A stretch of DNA of 64,000 nucleotides. Origin: Azospirillum canadense. GTDB lineage: Bacteria > Pseudomonadota > Alphaproteobacteria > Azospirillales > Azospirillaceae. The stretch's first letter is position 1. The number at the start of each line of letters is the position of its first letter. Shown in pieces: positions 34,525 to 43,040 of the stretch. The DNA is taken from contig NZ_JAOQNG010000010.1 of the NCBI RefSeq assembly GCF_025961225.1, positions 1,814,501 through 1,878,500 of the forward strand. The letters are read 5' to 3'. The notes beneath the pieces were generated by a model that made no database searches, had not been told where the DNA came from, and worked only from the letters and a program-made list of their open reading frames with translations. A program made the position numbers and the translations under genes.

Positions 34525-36126
34525 CTATGGCTGCGCCGGGACGACCTTGGCGGCCAGCGTGTACTGGTCGGCGCGGGGCTCATAACTCAGGCCCTTCTTC
34601 ATGGCCCAGACGGTCACCTCGTAATGCAGCGGCACAATGATGGTGGCGTCCATGGCGCGCTTCACCGCCGCCTGAAGCAGCTTCTCGCGCTGGGCGTCGT
34701 CCACGGTGGCGAGTGCCGTGTCCAGCATCCCGTCGAATTCCGGGTCGGACCAGCTGGTGTAGTTGGTGGTGCCGTAGCCCTTGTCCTTGATCGGCGTGGC
34801 GACCAGGGCCTTCAGCGGGGACGACATCTCGCCCGAATCCGCCTGCCAGCCGGCCAGGAAAACGCTGTATTCCTGCTTGTTGCGCTTGGAGAAGAAGACG
34901 TTCGCGGTGGTCGCGTCGACCTTCGTCTGCACGCCGATGCGGGTGAACATCTGCGCGACGGCCTGGGCGACCTTGTCGTCGTTGATGTAGCGGTCGTTGG
35001 GCGTGCCGAGCGTCAGCTGGAAGCCCTTGGGGTAGCCGGCCTCCTCCAGCAGCTTCTTGGCCTTGGCGGCGTCGGTGTGGACCTTGACGTCGGGGTTGTT
35101 GCCGAAGAAGCCGGCGGGCAGGAACTGGTTCGCCGGCTCCGCCACGCCCTGCATCACGCGCTTGACGATGGCGTCGCGGTCCACCGCCAGCGACAGCGCC
35201 TCGCGCACGCGGGCGTCCTTCAGCGGGTTCTTGCCGTCGGTGCCGGTGATGGTCGGCGGCGTGTCCTGCACGCCTAGCGCCAGATAGATGACGCGGGCCG
35301 ACTGCGCCTGGGCCAGCGTGACGGAGGGCGTGCCCTTCAGCCGCTCCATGTCCTGGACCGGCGGCGTTTCGATCATGTCCACGTCGCCGGCCAGAAGGGC
35401 GGCGACGCGCGGCCCATCGCTGGTGATCGGGCGGAAGACGACCGTATCCCAAGCGGGCTTCGGTCCCCAGTAATCGGGGTTGCGCTCCAGCACCTGCCGG
35501 CCGCCTTTGACGTATTCCTTGTGCTTGAACGGCCCAGTGCCGATCATCAGCGTGCCGTCGTTGAAGGCCTGCGAGGTCGGCCAGCTGTCGGCCTTGCAGC
35601 CCGCCTTGTCGAAGGTGACCTGCTCGCCGCCCGCCGCCTTGGCGGAGATGATGCCGAAGGTCGCCAGCTCCGCTGGCAGCAGCGGGTAGGGCTTGCCGGT
35701 CTTGATGACCAGCGTGTGCGGGTCCGGCACCTCGATGGCGGCGATGCCCTTGGTGTAGACCGTGAAGGAGGACGGGCTGTTGGCGACGTTCGGGATGCGG
35801 CAGACCGTGTAGACGAAGTCCTGCGCGGTGAAGGGGCTGCCGTCGTGGAACTTCACATCCTTGCGCAGCTTGAACTCCCAGGTGGTGTCGTCCACTGCCC
35901 GCCAGCTTTCGGCCAGTTCGGGCTGGAGCCGCATCTTGGCGTCAAATCCCACCAGCGACTCGAACACATGTTTGCGGGCGCGCGTGTTGGGGCCGAGGTT
36001 GTGGTAGTGCGGGTCGAGCGAGCTGGGCTCAGCCGAGGTTCCGATCGTGAGTGTGGCGGCCGGTGCCGACCCGGCGCCGGCGAGGATCGCCGCGGCCGTC
36101 GCAAGTCCAAGGAGCCGAAAGACCAT
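34525..36126 (-). CDS. dppA: periplasmic peptide-binding protein (SBP family 5)
   Basis: A 533-residue solute-binding protein with a signal peptide (MVFRLLGLATAAAILAGAG, cleavage near SAPAA) and family-5 hallmarks: SAEPSSLDPHYHNLG, LAESWRAVDDTTWEFKLRKD, VKFHDGSPFTAQDF and DVDMIETP. It captures peptides, nickel-type chelates or acylated amino acids for the DppBCDF importer. First gene of a six-gene operon (binding protein, two permeases, two ATPases, argE). Its promoter should lie in the 330-bp gap upstream. Confidence 0.93.
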   Translation of the reverse strand: MVFRLLGLATAAAILAGAGSAPAATLTIGTSAEPSSLDPHYHNLGPNTRARKHVFESLVGFDAKMRLQPELAESWRAVDDTTWEFKLRKDVKFHDGSPFTAQDFVYTVCRIPNVANSPSSFTVYTKGIAAIEVPDPHTLVIKTGKPYPLLPAELATFGIISAKAAGGEQVTFDKAGCKADSWPTSQAFNDGTLMIGTGPFKHKEYVKGGRQVLERNPDYWGPKPAWDTVVFRPITSDGPRVAALLAGDVDMIETPPVQDMERLKGTPSVTLAQAQSARVIYLALGVQDTPPTITGTDGKNPLKDARVREALSLAVDRDAIVKRVMQGVAEPANQFLPAGFFGNNPDVKVHTDAAKAKKLLEEAGYPKGFQLTLGTPNDRYINDDKVAQAVAQMFTRIGVQTKVDATTANVFFSKRNKQEYSVFLAGWQADSGEMSSPLKALVATPIKDKGYGTTNYTSWSDPEFDGMLDTALATVDDAQREKLLQAAVKRAMDATIIVPLHYEVTVWAMKKGLSYEPRADQYTLAAKVVPAQP

Positions 36127-36456
36127 AGTGTCCCATGTCCCCCATGCAGTGTCTGTCTGGCATGTGACGAAAAACCCCCGCCATCGTGTCCGGGTCTTGT
36201 CCGAAACTGATTGGGTTGCCCGTGACTTCGGTCCCTGACTTCGATGGTGCTTTATCGCCGTGCGCTAAAGGCTTGGCGTGTTTTCAACGATCAGAAACCG
36301 ATTCCGGCGGCCTGTCAACATACGGCCGTAGCCGCACTTCTGTGGCGCGCTCCGCCCATTGGGGGCAGGGGATAGCCCTCCCAGGATCTGGTCCGGGTGT
36401 CCAAAGTGGCGGACACTGTCCGCATAAGAATGCTGAACGTTCCAGGGGGGAGCGTC
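36127..36456. other. gene-free divergent region between dppA and a small coiled-coil gene
   Basis: 330 bp without a convincing gene. A loose 6-bp dyad GTGTCC/GGACAC lies near 36397-36416, just upstream of the small gene. Promoters for both directions are expected here, but no boxes were clear enough to call. Confidence 0.4.
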
Positions 36457-36663
36457 ATGAACACCCAGGACGAGGAAAAAGCCCGGGAATCCCTGCGGTT
36501 CATCGAACGGGACATCACGCGGATCGATGAACGGATCGCGCTGGAGGAGGACCGGGCTAGGAGAGCGCAATCCGCGGTGCAGCAACTCACCCTGGTGCGC
36601 GACGCCCTCCTGAAGGAGGCTCAGGTCATTCTCGACCGGCTGGATGGCCGGACATCGCCGTAG
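36457..36663 (+). CDS. small coiled-coil protein, function unknown
   Basis: A 68-residue hydrophilic protein (start MNTQDEEKARESLRF) that is almost wholly charged helix, with heptad-like spacing through IERDITRIDERIALEEDR and LTLVRDALLKEAQ, so a coiled coil is likely. No family recognised. The ATG at 36457 has a GGGGGGAG site 5 bp upstream; a frame extended 60 bp further lacks one. Its last 38 bp overlap the end of the convergent acetyltransferase gene. Confidence 0.6.
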   Translation: MNTQDEEKARESLRFIERDITRIDERIALEEDRARRAQSAVQQLTLVRDALLKEAQVILDRLDGRTSP

Positions 36664-37126
36664 CGGGCGGGACCAAGTCGCGGCGCAGGCAGACGGCGCT
36701 GCCCGGACACAGGCCGGCGAACTGCGCGCTTGACGCGATGTCCGCGGGGGCGGACTTGCGGTCGGTGCGCCGGAAGCCCAGGCCTTCGAAGAAGCCGGCG
36801 GCACCGATCGTCAGCAGCCAGAGCCGCGCCACGCCCAGGCGCCGGGCCTCCTCGCTCACCGCGGCGGCGACGGCGCGTCCGGCACCGCCGCCGCGCCGCT
36901 CGGCCGGAACCACGACGGAGCGCAGCAGGCCGTCCGCGCCATAGGCCTCCAGCCCGCCGTACCCGAGCAGCCCGTCCCGGTCCGCCACACGCCAGAAGCG
37001 CCGCCCCGCTGCCGTGAGGTCGCCGGTGGGAAGTCCATTCGCGGCGAGGAGTTCGGCCAGCGACGGCAGGTCTTCCGCAATCAGGGGTGTTACGGTCGGC
37101 GCCGGCAGGAGGGGCTTCTGTTCCAT
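36626..37126 (-). CDS. GNAT N-acetyltransferase, ArsN2-like
   Basis: A 166-residue GNAT-fold enzyme. The acetyl-CoA loop is LRSVVVPAERRGGGAGRAVA and the C-terminal part has WLLTIGAAGFFEGLGFRRTDR. The FFExLGF pattern and length resemble ArsN2, linked to arsenic resistance, but no ars gene is near, so the substrate is unknown. The 3' end converges on and overlaps the small coiled-coil gene; the extra residues after VCLRRDL may reflect a stop codon moved into the neighbour. Confidence 0.75.
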   Translation of the reverse strand: MEQKPLLPAPTVTPLIAEDLPSLAELLAANGLPTGDLTAAGRRFWRVADRDGLLGYGGLEAYGADGLLRSVVVPAERRGGGAGRAVAAAVSEEARRLGVARLWLLTIGAAGFFEGLGFRRTDRKSAPADIASSAQFAGLCPGSAVCLRRDLVPPATAMSGHPAGRE

Positions 37127-37233
37127 GACGGTGTCCTTGCGGCGACGGCGTTGACGTTTCCAGAATTGTCGAAATGTTAGCGGTGTGCGGAGCCGTCGGC
37201 AAGAACCGGGCGACCGGCGAATTGTCGCTGATC

Positions 37234-37275
37234 CAAAAACGAAAACAGGCCGCGCCAGAAGCGCAGCCCGTTTTT
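37234..37275 (-). terminator. Rho-independent terminator of the 43-residue gene
   Basis: On the minus strand GGCTGCGC-TTCTG-GCGCGGCC (37268 to 37248, one G-T pair) is followed by TGTTTTCGTTTTT. It lies about 55 bp beyond the small gene's stop. Confidence 0.8.
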
Positions 37276-37331
37276 CGGTGTCGGCCCGCGCCGCGTGCGC
37301 GGCGCCGGAACAGCGTCGGTTTGTAGGCGGA

Positions 37332-37463
37332 TCAGTGGGCGAGGATGCTGTAGACGATGTAGACCGGGGTGGCCTTGAACCAGGCGGTCAGGAACTCGCG
37401 GATGGAGTGGCCCGTCTGCGAGGAGGCCGGGACGGTGCCGTGCGAGAGGGTGGTGGTCGTCAT
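37332..37463 (-). CDS. 43-residue small protein, function unknown
   Basis: Start 37463 (MTTTTLSHGTV) is preceded by GGAG at good distance and the gene ends in front of a strong terminator, so it is probably expressed. The C-terminal half (REFLTAWFKATPVYIVYSIL) is amphipathic to hydrophobic and could touch the membrane. No family recognised. It stands alone between the acetyltransferase and EcsC genes. Confidence 0.6.
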   Translation of the reverse strand: MTTTTLSHGTVPASSQTGHSIREFLTAWFKATPVYIVYSILAH

Positions 37464-37679
37464 GATGTGTCTCCGTTGATCTGATGGCGTGACTATAGTC
37501 TGGTATACCAAATACAAGATACGCAATCCTCGCAGGGCAGGATGCCGGGAAAATTACGGCCGCCCCAACAGTGCGTAACTCCAGCAAAAGCCCCACATAG
37601 GACGGCGTGCGATCCGCCCGGCGGGCGGCGCTGTTAACCACAGGACACGTGCAGCGTCACGAACCGGGGGAGACACCAC

Positions 37680-38486
37680 ATGCTGGAACGCGCCGTCGTT
37701 TCGCGTCAGACCAACGCCTGCGCCTTGCTGAGTCCCGCGGACTACGAAACGCTGGAGCGGGCGGCGGCCGAGTATCTGGCGGCCCAGGGCGCGCTGATGG
37801 GGGTGATGGCCACGCTGGGGGGCACCATCGAGAAGGGGCTGAACCGCCTCCCGGAGGGCGTCAAGGACGGCATCGTCGGCAAGGTCCGCGACACGCTCGA
37901 CTACGCCCAGCGGGTGTCGCTCAGCGGCATGGACAACCACGCCGGCCGCCATGCGTCGCAAGGGCTGTACAGCCTCGCCGCCGCGGCGTCGGGCGGCATC
38001 AGCGGCTTTCTCGGCCTGCCGGCGATCCTCGTGGAACTGCCGGTGACGACGGTCACCATCCTGCGGTCGATCGCCGACGTCGCCCGGTCCAAGGGCGCCG
38101 ACCTCAGCGATCCCGGCGTTCAGGCGACCTGCATCGAAACCTTCGCCTACGGCGGACCCCTGGACAACGACGACGATGCCGATCTCGCCTTCTTCGCAGC
38201 CCGCGTCGGCGCGCCTGAACTGGCGGAAATCGTCGCGCGGGTCGCCGTGCGCTACGCCGGCGCCATCCTGCCGAAGGTCGCGGTGCAGGCGGTGCCGGTC
38301 ACCGGCGCGGTTCTGGGCGCCGGACTCAACTGGTCCTACATGCGCTTCTACCAAGCGATGGCGAGCGTCCTGTTCACGCTGCGCCCGATCGAACTCAGGC
38401 ACGACCGCGACCAGGTGCGCTCCTGCTTCGGGTCGGTGGTGCGGGAACTCAAAGGGCGGCAGGCCGGCGGGTGGCACCCCGGCTGA
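37680..38486 (+). CDS. EcsC-family protein
   Basis: A 268-residue protein of the EcsC family, seen in AAASGGISGFLGLPAILVEL and PVTTVTILRSIADVARSKG, and in the glycine/valine-rich IPVTGAVLGAG-like segment near the end. Named from the Bacillus ecs operon, where EcsC is not essential for the transporter; its molecular role is unknown. It may associate with membranes through its hydrophobic core. GGGGGAG precedes the ATG. It stands alone and converges on the next gene with 9 bp between stops. Confidence 0.82.
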   Translation: MLERAVVSRQTNACALLSPADYETLERAAAEYLAAQGALMGVMATLGGTIEKGLNRLPEGVKDGIVGKVRDTLDYAQRVSLSGMDNHAGRHASQGLYSLAAAASGGISGFLGLPAILVELPVTTVTILRSIADVARSKGADLSDPGVQATCIETFAYGGPLDNDDDADLAFFAARVGAPELAEIVARVAVRYAGAILPKVAVQAVPVTGAVLGAGLNWSYMRFYQAMASVLFTLRPIELRHDRDQVRSCFGSVVRELKGRQAGGWHPG

Positions 38487-38495
38487 CCGCGCCCA

Positions 38496-39389
38496 TCACC
38501 CCCGGTGGCGCAGGGCCTCGACCAGCAGGGCGAAGGCGGGGGATGGCTGGCGGCGGCTCGGGTAATAGAGGTGGTAGCCGGCAAACGGCGCGCACCAGCC
38601 CTCCAGGACCCGCGTCAGCCGCCCGGTGTCCACATAAGGTGCGGCGAGGTCTTCCGGGACGTAGGCGAGGCCGAAGCCGCCCAGCGCGGCGCCGAGGATC
38701 CGCGACGCGTTGTTCAGCACCAGCTGCCCGTCGACGCGCACCTTCACCTCGCGGCCGCCCTTCTCGAACTCCCAGGGCATCAGCCCGCCGTAGGTGGGCA
38801 GGCGCAGGTTGATGCAGTTGTGCGCGATCAGATCCTGCGGGGTCTTCGGCGGCGGGCGGGCGGCGAAATAGGACGGCGCGCCGACCACCGCCATGCGCAT
38901 GTCCGGCCCGATGCGCACCGCGATCATGTCCTTTGCGACCTGTTCGCCGAGGCGAACGCCGGCGTCGTAGCGCTCGGCGACGATGTCGGTCAGGCCATAG
39001 TCGATGATCAGCTCCACCTTGATGTCCGGGTATTCCGGCAACAGCCGTTCCAGAGCCGGCCAGAGAATCGTGTCGGCGGCGTGCTCCGCCGTGGTGATGC
39101 GGATGGTGCCCGCGGGCTTCTCGCGCAGTTCGCTGAGGGCGGCCAGTTCGGCCTCAATCTCCTCGAACCGCGGCCCCACGTTCAGCAGCAGGCGCTCCCC
39201 CGCCTCCGTCGGTGCGACGCTGCGGGTGGAGCGGGTCAGCAGCCGCAGGCCCAGCCGCTCCTCCAGCCCGCGGACGGTCTGGCTGAGCGCCGACTGCGAC
39301 ACGCCGAGCTTGGCCGCGGCGCGGGTGAAACTCCGCTCCCGCGCCACGGCGAGGAAGGCCAACAGGTCGTTGATGTTCTCGCGGGGCAT
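38496..39389 (-). CDS. LysR-family transcriptional regulator
   Basis: A 297-residue LysR-type regulator with helix-turn-helix SFTRAAAKLGVSQSALSQTV and a normal effector domain (HNCINLRLPTYGGLMPWEF is typical of the AaeR/DmlR-like subgroup). It is divergent from the cupin and aldo/keto reductase genes 152 bp away, which are its likely targets. Effector unknown. Confidence 0.92.
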   Translation of the reverse strand: MPRENINDLLAFLAVARERSFTRAAAKLGVSQSALSQTVRGLEERLGLRLLTRSTRSVAPTEAGERLLLNVGPRFEEIEAELAALSELREKPAGTIRITTAEHAADTILWPALERLLPEYPDIKVELIIDYGLTDIVAERYDAGVRLGEQVAKDMIAVRIGPDMRMAVVGAPSYFAARPPPKTPQDLIAHNCINLRLPTYGGLMPWEFEKGGREVKVRVDGQLVLNNASRILGAALGGFGLAYVPEDLAAPYVDTGRLTRVLEGWCAPFAGYHLYYPSRRQPSPAFALLVEALRHRG

Positions 39390-39541
39390 TCATTAGCTCT
39401 GCTTATAAGATCATGCCGACTTTAGCATCTAAACGCAGGATGCCGCGGCTGTTAATCCTTGGGATACGGCCATCGCGAAACCAGGATCACACGGCAGGAA
39501 CACAGGGGCGGCGGACGCCGCCGGGAAAGGGGTTTCCGATC

Positions 39542-39940
39542 ATGGACATCAAAAGAAGTGGCTCGCAGCCGTCCGGAAAAGGTCCGGCCGAGTATTTCAC
39601 CGGCACCGTCCGCATCGACCCGCTGTTCCAGGCGGACGACCCGGCCCGCGTGGCCGGCGCCAGCGTGACCTTCGAGCCGGGCGCCCGCACCGCTTGGCAC
39701 ACCCACCCGCTGGGCCAGACCCTGATCGTCACCGCCGGCTGCGGACGGGTGCAACGCTGGGGCGGCCCCATCGAGGAGATCCGGCCGGGCGACGTGGTCT
39801 GGTTCCCGCCGGGCGAGAAGCACTGGCACGGCGCGGCGCCGACCACCGCCATGACGCACATCGCCATCCAGGAACGGCTCGACGGCAAGGCCGTGGACTG
39901 GCTGGAACAAGTCACCGATGAACAGTATTCGGCGCAGTGA
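39542..39940 (+). CDS. cupin-domain protein
   Basis: A 132-residue single-domain cupin. Metal ligands stand in AWHTHPLGQTLIVTAG (motif 1) and GDVVWFPPGEKHWHG (motif 2). Similar small cupins act as hydroxynitrile lyases or have unknown roles and are very often paired with an aldo/keto reductase under a divergent LysR gene, as here. AAAGGGG lies upstream of the ATG at 39542. The reductase gene begins 23 bp after its stop. Confidence 0.88.
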   Translation: MDIKRSGSQPSGKGPAEYFTGTVRIDPLFQADDPARVAGASVTFEPGARTAWHTHPLGQTLIVTAGCGRVQRWGGPIEEIRPGDVVWFPPGEKHWHGAAPTTAMTHIAIQERLDGKAVDWLEQVTDEQYSAQ

Positions 39941-39963
39941 CGCGCCTGAAGGACGTTGAACAC

Positions 39964-40956
39964 ATGCAAAAGCGCACACTTGGGACAAGCGGCCTTGAGG
40001 TCTCCGCCATCGGCCTCGGCTGCATGGGGATGAGCTTCGGCTACGGCCCCGCCGGCGACAGGCGGGAGATGACCGCGCTGATCCGGGCGGCCGTGGAGCG
40101 AGGCGTCACCTTCTTCGACACCGCGGAGGTGTACGGCCCCTTCACCAATGAGGAACTGGTGGGGGAGGCGCTGGCCCCCGTCCGCGACCGGGTCGTGATC
40201 GCGACCAAGTTCGGCTTCGACATCGACCCGGACAGCGGCGCGCAACGCGGCCTGGACAGCCGGCCGGAGCGCATCCGTCGGGTGGCGGAGGCTTCGCTGA
40301 AGCGGCTGCGGACCGAGACCATCGACCTGTTCTACCAGCACCGCGTGGATCCCAACGTTCCGATCGAGGACGTCGCGGGCGCGGTGAAGGACCTGATCCA
40401 GGCGGGCAAGGTCCGGCATTTCGGCCTGTCGGAGCCCGGCGTGGCGACGATCCGCCGCGCCCACGCCGTCCAGCCGGTGACCGCGGTGCAGAGCGAGTAT
40501 TCGCTGTGGTGGCGCCGCCCGGAGGAAGAGGTGCTGCCGGTGCTGGAGGAACTGGGGATCGGCTTCGTCCCCTTCAGCCCGCTGGGCAAGGGCTTCCTCA
40601 CCGGCGCCATCACCGAGACGACGACCTTCGCCGGTGACGACTTCCGCAACCTCGTCCCGCGCTTCTCGCCGGAGGCTCGCAAGGCGAACCAGGCGCTCGT
40701 CGACCGGCTGGGCGCCATCGCGGCGGCCAAGGGGGCGACGCCGGCCCAGATCGCCATCGCCTGGCTGCTGGCGCAAAAGCCCTGGATCGTGCCGATCCCC
40801 GGCACCACGAAGCGTCACCGGCTGGAAGAGAACCTGGGCGCCGCCACCGTCGCGCTAACCGCCGACGACCTCCGCGCCATCGGGGAGTCCCTGTCCGCCA
40901 TTCCCGTGCAGGGCGACCGCTACCCGGAGCGGCTGGAGCAACTGACCAACCGCTGA
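39964..40956 (+). CDS. aldo/keto reductase
   Basis: A 330-residue NADPH-dependent aldo/keto reductase. The catalytic tetrad can be read: Asp and Tyr in FFDTAEVYGP, Lys in IATKFGF and His in DLFYQHRVD; the cofactor-binding end is VPIPGTTKRHRLEENL. This is the AKR13/YhdN-like group acting on small aldehydes or ketones. The ATG at 39964 with AAGGACG upstream is preferred over a GTG at 39937 that overlaps the cupin stop. Second gene of the cupin operon. Confidence 0.93.
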   Translation: MQKRTLGTSGLEVSAIGLGCMGMSFGYGPAGDRREMTALIRAAVERGVTFFDTAEVYGPFTNEELVGEALAPVRDRVVIATKFGFDIDPDSGAQRGLDSRPERIRRVAEASLKRLRTETIDLFYQHRVDPNVPIEDVAGAVKDLIQAGKVRHFGLSEPGVATIRRAHAVQPVTAVQSEYSLWWRRPEEEVLPVLEELGIGFVPFSPLGKGFLTGAITETTTFAGDDFRNLVPRFSPEARKANQALVDRLGAIAAAKGATPAQIAIAWLLAQKPWIVPIPGTTKRHRLEENLGAATVALTADDLRAIGESLSAIPVQGDRYPERLEQLTNR

Positions 40957-41100
40957 GCGGAGCCGACCCCGTCCGTCCCGGCCCGTCTGTAACAGTTCGT
41001 TACCGACGGCCGGGGTGCCGGACACAATCCCGTTACAGGCCAAGCGCAGGATCAGGAGGACTTGCGGAGTCTCATTCACAGGCGCACACGGGAAACAGAC

Positions 41101-41331
41101 ATGCTGGAAACGCGGTTCAAGCCTTCCTTGCCCAACTCCCCGCTGCTCGCCGCCATGGGCTGCGGGCTGGGCCTGGTCGTCTGCGGGCACATCGGTCTTG
41201 CGGCGGCGATCTATCTGGGGCTGTGCGACATCGCCCTGGACAAGCCGGGCCTGCTGTGGGACGCGGTCGCGGCGACCGTCAGCGGCGGCTTCGTCGCGTC
41301 CGGCCGGCGCCTGATGGCCGACGCGGAATAG
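41101..41331 (+). CDS. small membrane protein, function unknown
   Basis: A 76-residue protein with one or two hydrophobic helices (AAMGCGLGLVVCGHIGLAAA and a weaker second near VAATVSGGFVASG). No family known to me. An AGGAGG stands 47 bp upstream next to a TTG (41062), which would add 13 residues, so that longer start is possible. It precedes the FUSC gene on the same strand. The stop codon lies inside a 27-bp tandem duplication. Confidence 0.55.
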   Translation: MLETRFKPSLPNSPLLAAMGCGLGLVVCGHIGLAAAIYLGLCDIALDKPGLLWDAVAATVSGGFVASGRRLMADAE

Positions 41332-41372
41332 TCCTCCGCAAGAGTCGACGCGGAGTAGTCCTCCGCAAAAGT
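41319..41372. repeat. 27-bp tandem duplication
   Basis: Two adjacent copies (41319-41345 and 41346-41372) differ at two positions. The first copy covers the end of the small membrane protein gene, including its TAG stop. Confidence 0.85.
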
Positions 41373-41434
41373 CATTGTCGCCGGACGGGGCGCACGGGCA
41401 CTCTGCAGGCGGACTGCAGGAAGACGGAGGTCCG

Positions 41435-42505
41435 GTGGCGCGCTGGCTGTCCCGCAATCGTTCAAAGCTGGTGCATGCCCTGCGGATGACGGCGTCCAGC
41501 CTGGCGGCCTTCGTGCTGGCCGAGGCGTTCGGCCTGCCACAGGGATTCTGGGCCGTGATCACGGCGCTGATCGTCACGCAAAGCAACGTCGGCGGGTCGC
41601 TGAAGGCGGCGATCGACCGGTTCGTGGGGTCGCTGCTCGGCGCCGTCTACGGCAGCGCGGTTGCCTTCCTGGTCCCGCACAACGACACCCCGGCCCAGGC
41701 CGCGGCCCTGATCCTGTCCGTGGCGCCGCTGTCCTTCATGGCCGCCTTCTCCGCCGGTTTCCGGATCGCGCCGATCACCGCCATCATCGTCCTCCTGTCC
41801 GCCAGCGGCACGACGCTGGGACCGCTGGGCTTCGCGACCGACCGCATCCTGGAGGTCGGGCTCGGCTGCGCGGTCGCCATCCTCGTGTCGGTGCTGGTCG
41901 TGCCGGCCCGCGCGTCGCGGTCGGTCCTCGACACGGCGGGCGAGGTTGCAGGGCTGCTGGCCGACCAGCTGGAGACGCTGGCAGCACCCGGCGACCAGGC
42001 CGGCATGACCGCGCTGGTGGTCCGGACGCGCCAGAGCCTGAACCGGCTGGAGGTGCTGGTGGGGGAGGCGGCGCGCGAGCGGCGGAGCCGCCTGACCGAC
42101 ATGCCCGACCCGGAACCGCTTTTGCGCACGCTGATGCGCCTGCGGCACGACGTCGTCATGCTCCGCCGCGCGGTGGGGGAGTTGGGCGATCAGGCCCTGC
42201 CCGCCGGACCGGCGGAAAGCTGGGTGTCCGCGGCGCGCACAGGCGCCGCCGTGCTGCGGCGCTTGTCCGAGTCGCTGCCGGCGGGAAGCACGGCCGGCCC
42301 GTCCGGTGAAATGGCGGGTGCCATGGGTGACGCGATCGGCGAGTACCGGGTGACGATCGACGCGATGCGGCGGGCGCAGCAGACCCGGGATCTGCCGACC
42401 GAAACGCTCTGGCGGCTGTTCGGCACCGGATTCGCCCTGGAACAGTTCCGCCGCAACCTCGACGATCTGGTCGAACGGACGGGGGAGTTCGCCGGCCGGC
42501 GGTGA
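41435..42505 (+). CDS. FUSC-family inner-membrane protein
   Basis: A 356-residue protein with about six N-terminal membrane helices (FGLPQGFWAVITALIVTQSN is the recognisable start of the FUSC domain) and a soluble helical C-terminal half (from about residue 165). FUSC proteins include AaeB-type aromatic acid exporters, but those are nearly twice as long. The GTG at 41435 is preferred because GGAGG lies 5 bp upstream; the longer frame upstream runs through the tandem duplication. Substrate unknown. Confidence 0.82.
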   Translation: MARWLSRNRSKLVHALRMTASSLAAFVLAEAFGLPQGFWAVITALIVTQSNVGGSLKAAIDRFVGSLLGAVYGSAVAFLVPHNDTPAQAAALILSVAPLSFMAAFSAGFRIAPITAIIVLLSASGTTLGPLGFATDRILEVGLGCAVAILVSVLVVPARASRSVLDTAGEVAGLLADQLETLAAPGDQAGMTALVVRTRQSLNRLEVLVGEAARERRSRLTDMPDPEPLLRTLMRLRHDVVMLRRAVGELGDQALPAGPAESWVSAARTGAAVLRRLSESLPAGSTAGPSGEMAGAMGDAIGEYRVTIDAMRRAQQTRDLPTETLWRLFGTGFALEQFRRNLDDLVERTGEFAGRR

Positions 42506-42525
42506 TGGCCGGCGAGCCGTCGCGC

Positions 42526-42888
42526 CTACGCAGTGCCCAGCAGGGATTGGAAGGCGCGCAGCAGCGCGTCCTCGGTGAAGGGCTTCTGAACGACGGCAAG
42601 CTGGCCCGGCTCTTCCTCCGGAAGCTGCTCGCTGTAGCCGGTGGTCACCAGGATCGGCAGCTCGGGCCGCTGCTCGCGCATGCGGTTGATCAGGCTGGTC
42701 CCGTCGAAGTGCGGCATCCGGATGTCGGTGATCAGAATGTCGGCCGGGTCCTTCTCGTCGATCTTGTAGGCGTCGAAACCGTTGCGTCCGATGGTGACGC
42801 GGTGGCCGCGGGCTTCCAGCGTCTCCGCGATCGTCACCGCGATCAGCGGGTCGTCTTCGGCGACGATCACATGGAAAGGCTTGGACAT
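42526..42888 (-). CDS. single-domain response regulator (CheY-like receiver)
   Basis: A 120-residue receiver domain: acidic pair in VAEDDPLIAV, phosphorylated Asp in ILITDIRMPHFDG, Thr in ILVTTGYS and Lys in VVQKPFTEDAL. There is no output domain, so it signals through protein contact or as a phosphate sink. No histidine kinase gene is in the window. It converges on the FUSC gene, 20 bp apart. Confidence 0.92.
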   Translation of the reverse strand: MSKPFHVIVAEDDPLIAVTIAETLEARGHRVTIGRNGFDAYKIDEKDPADILITDIRMPHFDGTSLINRMREQRPELPILVTTGYSEQLPEEEPGQLAVVQKPFTEDALLRAFQSLLGTA

Positions 42889-43040
42889 CGTCGGCTAACC
42901 CCATTCGCGAAGCGGCAATTCCCGTCCATTTAGCCGATCGCGGGGCGGCGCACCAACTCGCAAAAGGTGATAGCCGGCGGGGGAGGGCCGGGGACTAGGA
43001 AGAACCGCCGGCCACCCCCTCACTCTTGTTGGATCGCCCG

